This document shows positions 6,283 to 11,485 of a stretch of DNA of 11,485 nt, one piece after another (the first letter of the stretch is position 1; the number at the start of each line of letters is the position of its first letter). Source of the DNA: Gammaproteobacteria bacterium (lineage in GTDB: Bacteria; Pseudomonadota; Gammaproteobacteria; Pseudomonadales; UBA7434); contig JAJRPK010000461.1 of NCBI GenBank assembly GCA_024280785.1, positions 1-11,485 of the forward strand. Reading direction: 5' to 3'. Under the pieces are notes generated by a model. It saw only the letters and a list, made by a program, of their open reading frames with translations, was not told the origin of the DNA and searched no databases. A program made the position numbers and the translations under genes.

Positions 6283-8673
6283 CTACATAAACGACGGGCG
6301 ATCGCCGATGATTTCATCCGCACGAAGCTGCTCAAGTTCAGCTTCACTCAGCCCAAGTAATCCACCCAGAAATTTTTGATTATGTTCACCGAGACAAGGC
6401 GCTGGCCTGACGATAGGCAAATACTCTCCATTTACTTTGAAAGGAAAGTTTGGATACTTCAGGGGGCCCACTACCGAATGCTTTACTTGAGTAAAGTAGC
6501 CGCGCTGCGTTAAGCGGGGATGCGTAAGGAGTTCCCTTGAATTGTTAAGACGGGCGATAGCCAAGCCGTTTGCTTGCAGCAATATAATCGTATCTTTCGC
6601 ATCCTTGTTTTCAAAATACTCTTGCAAGACGGCATTTATTTGTTTTTCGTTCTGAAAACGCTGAGCGGTATCGCAGTTTTTAAAGGCTCGTAGTTGTTCG
6701 CTGTCTAGCAGGCTGATGAGCAGCGAAAATTGATTGTCATTCTCAATCGAAAGAGCAATTAGTTCTCCGTGCTTACATCTAAAGATGCCTTGCAACGCAT
6801 GGGCAGCTTTATTCCCAATTCGATTCAATATAGTTCCGTAGGCACTATATTCTATGATGGGTTCGGCAGCGATGCTGAGTCCGGATTCAAGCAGAGGTAC
6901 TTCTACTAACTGCCCTTTACCCGTTTTCTGACGAACTTGCAGTGCACACAGCGTAGCAAATGCCGCCTGCATGCCACCGAGGGGATCGACGCAACCCTTC
7001 GGCACCAAAGGAGCCCTATCCGGGTAGCCGGTGAGTGCAGCCATACCTGAAACCTGCTCAATATTCATGGCGAAGCCCGTTCGGTTTCGCCAAGGTCCAT
7101 CGAGGCCAAATGCCGGCATACGCACCATAATGACTTTAGGGTTTAGAGTATGAACTTCATCCCACCCAAAGCCGAAGTTCTCCATAACCCGCGGTGAGAA
7201 GTTTTCAATCACGACGTCGGCCTTTTTAATAAGTTCGGCCAATAACTCGCGGCCCCGATCCTTAGTCAGATCCAATGTGATGCCATATTTTCCACTGTTG
7301 GCACCATGAACAATGCCTGAGGATTCCCACAAAGGAATATTGGGAGTAAAACCAGGGGAAAAACCGCTAGCAAATCGCATCCCATCGGGCCGTGCAATGG
7401 ACTCAACTTTAATGACTTCAGCACCAAGGTTTGCGAAATATGTTCCAGCGATGGGGCCCGCCCAAAATGCGGACAAATCGACGATACGAAGGCCTTCGAA
7501 ATTTATCGGTTCGACGGGACGATTATTTACAGTTTCTTTATGCGGCTCAAAAGCAACATTATTATGCTGTCCTTTTTGGGGTCCTTTTCCAGCAGTGCGA
7601 GTGCGCGAGGCTCCTAACTGATAGGGGACGCGAGGCTGTTTGAAGCCCGCTGGATTGGAGACAAATACCCCTCGTTCCTGCAGGTGGGTCATGCTAAATA
7701 CGGACTCACCGTCGCCAACCGGTACCGCCGGAATTCGATAGATTTCCGCCTGTTGTAGTATCTCTTCAGTTGTTCGCGCGCGAGTCCAACGATGAATTAT
7801 TTCAAGCACGCGGTCGGCCTGTTGGAAGCGCAACGGCTGATTGGTTAATTCGGCTAGCTCGGGGCAGTCTATCATTTTGGTAAAAGCCAACCACTGCTGT
7901 GCCGTGATAATACAGAAACCTACCCATCCGTCCTTAGCGGGTTCAACCGATGGCACATCCACTTCTCTTGGGAAAAGCACCCCCGGCTCTATTTGTTCGT
8001 GCATGTACTGATAAGGCTGGAACGTTAGGAGAATCGCCTCAAACATCGACAGGTCAACATCTTGCCCCTTAGCATGACGATGCGTCAGCAACCAAGCAGT
8101 CAACGCTGCAACAGCAGTAAAGGTCGCAACCAGATACTCTGCCAACTGGCCACCTACAGCAACAGGAAGACGGTCCGCATAGCCGCGAAAATCAGTAGAC
8201 CCTACGTCCGCTTGCAGCGTGAATTCCGTAGCGTTTGTGGGGTCATCACGACCATAGGGGCTAATCTCTATAAGTGAAAGTTTGGGGTTAATAGATTTTA
8301 AGCTCTCAAAATCGAGCTCATATTGAGCCGCGAATGCTGAACGTGAATCGCTGATAATCATATCGGCATTAACACATAAATTTTTCAAACGTTGCCGATC
8401 ACCATCAAGCTGAGAATCGACAGTAATACTTTTTTTGTTCCCGTGCAGGTAATGGAACAGTGCTCCATCTTCGCCGGCTGCTAACGGGGCGGACTCACCC
8501 AGCAACGCAGATTTTTTCCAGCCTCTGAGGTAGTTTCCTTGCGGAGGTTCCACAACGATGACTTCACTTCCGGCATCGCAAAGCATTTTGCCAGCATAAG
8601 CTCCCGCAAGTGTCTGACTAATATCGATGACTCTAAGACCATCTAGCGGATACTGTGTTACAGGATCATTCAT
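6283..8673 (-). CDS. Tandem two-domain CaiB/BaiF family CoA-transferase
   Basis: 796 residues from the ATG at 8673 (GAGG nine bases upstream; a TTG at 8688 is a less likely start). This is about twice the usual 380-430 residues of class III CoA-transferases, and two copies of the fold are visible. The first begins LDGLRVIDISQTLAGAYAGK (about 10-29) and the second FEGLRIVDLSAFWAGPIAGT (about 392-411), joined by a polar linker near 350-388. Each has the late motif (A/G)KGQ.V: AKGQDVDLS about 201-209 and GKGQLVEVP about 585-593. Class III enzymes use an Asp nucleophile that forms a mixed anhydride and glutamyl/aspartyl-CoA. The second half keeps it (Asp563 in GCVDPLGG). The first half has Glu179 (LAEYL) at the aligned position. 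The reaction would be reversible CoA transfer between acyl-CoA and a free acid, possibly recycling CoA from the pathway end product. It is the first gene of the minus-strand block, divergent from the LLM oxidoreductase. Confidence 0.9.
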   Translation of the reverse strand: MNDPVTQYPLDGLRVIDISQTLAGAYAGKMLCDAGSEVIVVEPPQGNYLRGWKKSALLGESAPLAAGEDGALFHYLHGNKKSITVDSQLDGDRQRLKNLCVNADMIISDSRSAFAAQYELDFESLKSINPKLSLIEISPYGRDDPTNATEFTLQADVGSTDFRGYADRLPVAVGGQLAEYLVATFTAVAALTAWLLTHRHAKGQDVDLSMFEAILLTFQPYQYMHEQIEPGVLFPREVDVPSVEPAKDGWVGFCIITAQQWLAFTKMIDCPELAELTNQPLRFQQADRVLEIIHRWTRARTTEEILQQAEIYRIPAVPVGDGESVFSMTHLQERGVFVSNPAGFKQPRVPYQLGASRTRTAGKGPQKGQHNNVAFEPHKETVNNRPVEPINFEGLRIVDLSAFWAGPIAGTYFANLGAEVIKVESIARPDGMRFASGFSPGFTPNIPLWESSGIVHGANSGKYGITLDLTKDRGRELLAELIKKADVVIENFSPRVMENFGFGWDEVHTLNPKVIMVRMPAFGLDGPWRNRTGFAMNIEQVSGMAALTGYPDRAPLVPKGCVDPLGGMQAAFATLCALQVRQKTGKGQLVEVPLLESGLSIAAEPIIEYSAYGTILNRIGNKAAHALQGIFRCKHGELIALSIENDNQFSLLISLLDSEQLRAFKNCDTAQRFQNEKQINAVLQEYFENKDAKDTIILLQANGLAIARLNNSRELLTHPRLTQRGYFTQVKHSVVGPLKYPNFPFKVNGEYLPIVRPAPCLGEHNQKFLGGLLGLSEAELEQLRADEIIGDRPSFM

Positions 8674-8783
8674 ACCTATTGGCCTCAAAGAGCGATTAAA
8701 AATGCAAGTGTCTTATTCTATAAGCCTAATGCTCAAGTACGGTCGTGTAGTAAACCAAATGGATCACTATAGTCTCAAGCTCT

Positions 8784-8813
8784 AATGTAGATAATTTACC
8801 AAAATTATGGCAA
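8784..8813 (-). promoter_or_regulatory. Candidate promoter for the CoA-transferase gene
   Basis: Minus strand: -35 TTGCCA (8813-8808, 5/6), 18-nt spacer, -10 TACATT (8789-8784, 4/6). Leader to the ATG at 8673 would be roughly 100 nt. Moderate match only; supported mainly by a palindrome placed exactly in the spacer. Confidence 0.35.
8791..8808. promoter_or_regulatory. 18-nt palindrome ATAATTT-acca-AAATTAT, candidate operator
   Basis: Perfect 7-bp arms (8791-8797 and 8802-8808) around a 4-nt asymmetric centre. The repeat fills the spacer between the predicted -35 and -10 of the CoA-transferase promoter, in the divergent gap shared with the LLM gene. The arms are AT only, so chance is a real concern. 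It does not share an obvious half-site with the 39-nt palindrome at 6189-6227. Confidence 0.4.
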
Positions 8814-8893
8814 GACACACTAATGGTTATTTAATCTAGAAATAATTTAAGCTCGGTTAGTATGACCTGAAACTTCTAAAAACGACTGGACAC

Positions 8894-8897
8894 GAGG
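8894..8897 (+). promoter_or_regulatory. GAGG ribosome-binding site that questions the LLM gene start
   Basis: GAGG lies 5 nt before an in-frame GTT (8903) and 8 nt before an in-frame ATC (8906), but 32 nt before the first ATG (8930). The codons from 8903 read VITTALRINM, which looks like the first beta strand of the family. No ATG, GTG or TTG is in frame between the stop at 8858-8860 and 8930; only CTG at 8867. Confidence 0.45.
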
Positions 8898-8929
8898 ATT
8901 GGGTTATCACTACTGCTTTAAGAATCAAC

Positions 8930-9877
8930 ATGACCAACACTCCCGACAACACTGAAGATGAAGCCAGTCGTTACCAAGCCGCCTTGGAAATGGCTGTCTT
9001 TGCCGAAGAGGCAGGCTTTGATTTCGTTAACTTAGAAGAACATCACTGCGCCCAAAATGGCTGGCTTCCTTCGCCATTAATAATGGCTTCTATGATTGCT
9101 GCTCGCACCCATGCGATCAAAATCGGGGTTACTGCGTTACTGGTCACCCTCTACGACCCTATTCGTCTTGCTGAAGATATTGCCATTATTGATTTAGTCT
9201 CTAATGGCCGGTTTACTTTTGTTGCTGGCATGGGTTATCGCCCCATTGAATACCATGCCATGGATAAATCATGGGAAGACCGCGGGGCATTGATGGACCA
9301 AGTTATCGATACTTTGCTAAAAGCTTGGTCGGGAGAAGAGTTTAGCTACAAAGGAAAAAAACTTCGTGTAACACCAAAGCCCTTATCTCGCCCCTTTTTC
9401 TTTATCGGCGGTATGAGCCCCGTGGCAGCACGAAGAGCCGCAAGGTTTGGGCTACCCTTTTACCCCGCGATACCACGACCCGACCTCGAGCTGATTTACC
9501 ACGAAGAACTCAAAAAACACGGTAAAAAAGGTTTTGTCTACGATTTAGGTGGAGCCAATACCATGACCTTCATCGACCCGGACCCCGAAAGCGCATGGCA
9601 AGAAATAGGGCCCTACTTCCTGAACGAAATGCAGGAGTACAGCAGCTGGAAAGTTGCCGACATTGCCAGGCCCAGCGAGGCTGAAGTTAATTCTGTTGCG
9701 GATGTCAAAGCTTCGGGGCGGTTTGAAATCATCACACCGTCAACTTGCCTTCAACGCCTAAAAACAAAACCTGACACAACCATAGTATTGCACCCTCTTG
9801 CAGGAGGCATTCCCATCAATCGCGCGTGGGAATCACTGCATTTTTACAAAAATGACGTGCTATCGCAGCTTGGTTGA
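8930..9877 (+). CDS. LLM-class (luciferase-like) flavin-dependent oxidoreductase
   Basis: 315 residues from the first ATG; about 8 or 9 more codons upstream probably belong to the protein (see the ribosome-binding site entry). Family features: EEAGFDFVNLEEHHCAQNGW near 26-45 (the EHH segment of bacterial luciferase-like enzymes), the SPLIMASMIAARTHAIKIG helix-strand, YDPIRLAEDIAIIDLVSNGR near 75-94, GMGYRPIEYHAM near 100-111, the RVTPKPLSRPFFFIGGMSP strand near 146-164, and a C-terminal LHPLAGGIP segment. Such enzymes use reduced FMN or F420 with O2 or a substrate in an (alpha/beta)8 barrel; which cofactor applies here cannot be seen. Codons and position suggest it belongs with the divergent CoA genes, sharing the 8674-8890 control region. 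It may hydroxylate or Baeyer-Villiger oxidise a pathway compound; that is inference. Confidence 0.88.
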   Translation: MTNTPDNTEDEASRYQAALEMAVFAEEAGFDFVNLEEHHCAQNGWLPSPLIMASMIAARTHAIKIGVTALLVTLYDPIRLAEDIAIIDLVSNGRFTFVAGMGYRPIEYHAMDKSWEDRGALMDQVIDTLLKAWSGEEFSYKGKKLRVTPKPLSRPFFFIGGMSPVAARRAARFGLPFYPAIPRPDLELIYHEELKKHGKKGFVYDLGGANTMTFIDPDPESAWQEIGPYFLNEMQEYSSWKVADIARPSEAEVNSVADVKASGRFEIITPSTCLQRLKTKPDTTIVLHPLAGGIPINRAWESLHFYKNDVLSQLG

Positions 9878-10244
9878 ATTAGCTCGAATTAATAACCTTC
9901 CAGCGATTGATAAGGTAGACAGTGATCTTGTTACCAACGACCCTGCGACTTCAACGTCCGCTACGCGCACTTCTAATCGAAGCATGAAACCTCAAAGCCA
10001 AATCCATAACCCACTTCGATAAAGACTCACCTGCCTCAACCACATAGCAAAACTTTTACCCTCAAAAAGCCACCCCCTATTATTTTTCACAATTACCTCA
10101 AAACTGTGAACTAGCGCACATCGTCATTGACTACTTTATCTACACTTCCATTGAAGTCGGTCACAATATGATCAATGTGGCCGCCACAAATTATGGTTTT
10201 CAACAACTATTTCATCTCCATAGAGAGATTACACAGGGTGCAAA
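9878..10244. other. Non-coding stretch between LLM gene and secreted-protein gene
   Basis: No convincing gene is seen on either strand. The short frame that overlaps the end of the LLM gene to about 10022 has low-complexity Thr/Ser/Asn composition and no start context. There is no clear intrinsic terminator for the LLM gene. Contents worth noting: a 6-bp inverted repeat TTCACA/TGTGAA at 10086-10110, a small hairpin ACTTC-catt-GAAGT near 10144-10157, and the GGTCACA/TGTGGCC repeat listed separately. Confidence 0.6.
10158..10183 (+). promoter_or_regulatory. Inverted repeat CGGTCACA-N10-TGTGGCCG around a possible -10
   Basis: Eight-base arms at 10158-10165 and 10176-10183 pair at seven positions (one T/G mismatch). 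The 10-nt centre contains TATGAT (10167-10172, 5/6 match to the -10 consensus), 72 nt upstream of the secreted-protein ATG. No good -35 is found 16-18 nt upstream, which would fit an activator-dependent or repressed promoter, or a leader hairpin instead. Confidence 0.35.
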
Positions 10245-10823
10245 ATGCGCAAAATAACTTTATTTTCTATCGCAGTAAGTTTTTTATCCGCTCAAGTCTT
10301 TGGTAATCAAGTCGATGCCGATCAGGCTCCTACTCGCGATGCTTTGGCTGCTGATGAGGCCTATGTATTAGTCGATATGGGTGCTAGAGGTGCACTAAGG
10401 CAATACGTTTCGTCACTTAATTTTTCAGCCGACGGCATAGACTATAACCTTTCAATACCTAAAGAAAAGGGCGTACAGCTAGTTAAAGTAAAAGCGGGAA
10501 CCTACCAACCCGATACACTAGGATTAACCCATGCTCATGCAAAAATGAAGACCAGGCAGTTTGACGACGGTGGCGAGGCTATTGTTATTCAACCAGGGAC
10601 TGTCACTTATATTGGTAATTGGGATATTCTGTACGGGAATAAATTTACTTTTTTAGGCGAATCTTTTACAAATAAGAAAACGGCATACCGTGTGAGTTAC
10701 TCAGTAAACTCGGTAAAGAAATACGCTAAGGAAAACCAGTGGATAAGGCAGTTTCCTTTACGATTTTCTCATGTTAGTGGCCATAACGTAGTCGCAACAT
10801 GGACTGAACTGAACGGGCTCTAA
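10245..10823 (+). CDS. Secreted protein of unknown function (192 aa)
   Basis: I do not recognise a named family. The N-terminus MRKITLFSIAVSFLSAQVFG is a signal peptide with likely cleavage at VFG-NQ; there is no lipobox Cys and no later membrane segment, so the mature protein of about 172 residues should be periplasmic or exported. The body is beta-rich: AYVLVDMGARGALRQYVSSL near 43-62, VQLVKVKAGTYQPDTLGL near 77-94, and GEAIVIQPGTVTYIGNWDI near 109-127. The pattern 'VKV.AGTY ... IQPGTVTYIGNW' resembles small beta-sandwich proteins such as DUF2846-like ones, a weak comparison from memory. No cysteines are present. AGGG lies six bases before the ATG. It stands alone between a non-coding gap and a strong terminator, so it is probably monocistronic. 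Confidence 0.8.
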   Translation: MRKITLFSIAVSFLSAQVFGNQVDADQAPTRDALAADEAYVLVDMGARGALRQYVSSLNFSADGIDYNLSIPKEKGVQLVKVKAGTYQPDTLGLTHAHAKMKTRQFDDGGEAIVIQPGTVTYIGNWDILYGNKFTFLGESFTNKKTAYRVSYSVNSVKKYAKENQWIRQFPLRFSHVSGHNVVATWTELNGL

Positions 10824-10844
10824 GCCTAATGCCTAGTCAACATT

Positions 10845-10891
10845 GTAAGCAAAAAAATGGGAGCTAAATTAGCTCCCATTTTTTTGCTTAC
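10845..10891. terminator. Bidirectional intrinsic terminator, perfect 47-nt palindrome
   Basis: The two 23-nt arms pair without a mismatch around the A at 10868. GTAAGC and GCTTAC are the outer ends, then A7/T7 tracts, then the GC-containing core TGGGAGCTAA/TTAGCTCCCA. On each strand the hairpin core GGGAGCTAAATTAGCTCCC is followed by a run of T, as a Rho-independent terminator requires. It lies between the convergent secreted-protein gene (stop at 10823) and the DsbD-like gene (stop at 10914) and should end both transcripts. Confidence 0.92.
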
Positions 10892-10913
10892 TAAGACCAA
10901 GAATATCCTGCAT

Positions 10914-11485
10914 TTATTGAAACGCCTCTAACAACAAGCCGCGGGTAAGTACCTGAGGCAATAAAACCGGCTCTTGACCTGGTTTATAATAAACATATAA
11001 AGGAACGCCGTTGCGATTGAACTGCGCCAAATAGTCCGTAATAGCCGGGTCGCTGTTAGTCCAGTCTCCCTTAAGATAGAGGATCGACTGATCTTCAAAG
11101 GCTTTTGTTACTGCATCGCTAGTTAACGCCACCCGTTCATTGATCTTACAGGTAATACACCAGTCTGCTGTCATGTTCACGAACACGCGTTGACCGTTAG
11201 AGATGGCAGTTTCTAAACGCATAGCTGAATAAGGCTCAATATGGCTCCCGCCTTGATTAGACACGCTTGACCTCGTCACAGAATCGCGCTCAAACCCCAA
11301 CGCAACAGCAATAAGGCTAATTGCAATAAGTAAACTGGCAATTGAAGTAACTTTAGCTAGCAACGCACCGTCTCTATACATGGCACCCCGCCATAACCAT
11401 AGCGCAAAGGCTAACGTGACCAGACCGATCCATATTACCGTCACCGCATCGCCACCCGTTTGTCGCGCAAAAACCCAAGTGAGCC
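10914..11485 (-). CDS. DsbD/ScsB-like thiol-disulfide reductase, C-terminal part (5' end outside window)
   Basis: The frame stays open to the window edge (LTWVFARQTGGDAV precedes the GTG at 11444), so the internal GTG is not the real start; about 190 residues are visible. They hold two membrane segments (VIWIGLVTLAFALWLW and SIASLLIAISLIAVAL), then a short periplasmic linker and a thioredoxin-like domain: VFVNMTADWCITCKINERVAL with the redox CxxC (CITC), and the cis-Pro loop NGVPLYVYY. DsbD-type proteins carry electrons from cytoplasmic thioredoxin across the membrane to periplasmic partners. The wording 'NMTADWC..CK.NE' and 'VLPQVLT' near the end is closer to ScsB-like DsbD proteins than to E. 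coli DsbD (from memory). A periplasmic thiol reductase could serve c-type cytochrome maturation, but it is far from the cytochrome gene and separated by a terminator. Confidence 0.88.
   Translation of the reverse strand, partial: LTWVFARQTGGDAVTVIWIGLVTLAFALWLWRGAMYRDGALLAKVTSIASLLIAISLIAVALGFERDSVTRSSVSNQGGSHIEPYSAMRLETAISNGQRVFVNMTADWCITCKINERVALTSDAVTKAFEDQSILYLKGDWTNSDPAITDYLAQFNRNGVPLYVYYKPGQEPVLLPQVLTRGLLLEAFQ

Noticed and set aside
8674..8688. TTG start of the CoA-transferase at 8688
   Set aside because: The GAGG site is well placed for the ATG at 8673 and would overlap the longer start region.
9798..10022. Small plus-strand frame running past the LLM gene end
   Set aside because: Begins inside the LLM gene in another frame, low-complexity Thr/Ser/Asn tail, no ribosome-binding site.
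10086..10110. TTCACA-N13-TGTGAA as a CRP-like site
   Set aside because: CRP sites read TGTGA-N6-TCACA; here the half-sites are in the opposite order and the spacing is wrong.
10914..11444. Stand-alone 176-residue thioredoxin-like protein starting at the GTG at 11444
   Set aside because: The frame continues open to the window edge with DsbD-like membrane sequence, so the gene is cut by the window and the GTG is internal.

Overview
The window looks like chromosomal DNA of a marine-type gammaproteobacterium. Moderate GC, ATG-poor starts with good Shine-Dalgarno sequences, a DsbD/ScsB-like reductase and a UvrA remnant all fit. The catabolic gene set (tandem CaiB/BaiF CoA-transferase, FadD-like ligase, crotonase, acyl-CoA dehydrogenase, LLM flavin monooxygenase) recalls Cellvibrionales-like bacteria (Spongiibacteraceae, Halieaceae) that degrade steroids, terpenoids or branched acids. 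That placement is from memory of such clusters, not from a search.

Layout. 1-129 is the end of a UvrA reading frame (+) that loses similarity and stops well before the family's C-terminus. 240-2465 (-) encodes an exported eight-heme c-type cytochrome with a HEAT/TPR-like C-terminal half. 2670-8673 (-) is a co-directional block transcribed in the order tandem CaiB/BaiF CoA-transferase, acyl-CoA ligase, crotonase, acyl-CoA dehydrogenase; the last two overlap by 8 nt. Divergent from it is an LLM-class flavin-dependent oxidoreductase (+, about 8906/8930-9877). Then come a 367-nt non-coding stretch, a small secreted protein of unknown function (10245-10823, +), a perfect 47-nt palindromic bidirectional terminator, and the 3' part of a DsbD/ScsB-like membrane thiol-disulfide reductase (-, running off the window).

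Working model. A carboxylic acid is activated to its CoA thioester by the ligase and/or by CoA transfer, dehydrogenated by the acyl-CoA dehydrogenase, and processed by a crotonase that lacks both classical hydratase glutamates. The LLM oxygenase would act on the same compound or a precursor. The substrate cannot be read from the sequence. Two promoter/operator candidates suggest control by local repressors: a 39-nt imperfect palindrome over the -10 of the ligase promoter, and an 18-nt palindrome filling the -35/-10 spacer of the CoA-transferase promoter. No regulator gene lies inside the window. No CRISPR array, tRNA, rRNA or intact insertion sequence was seen.
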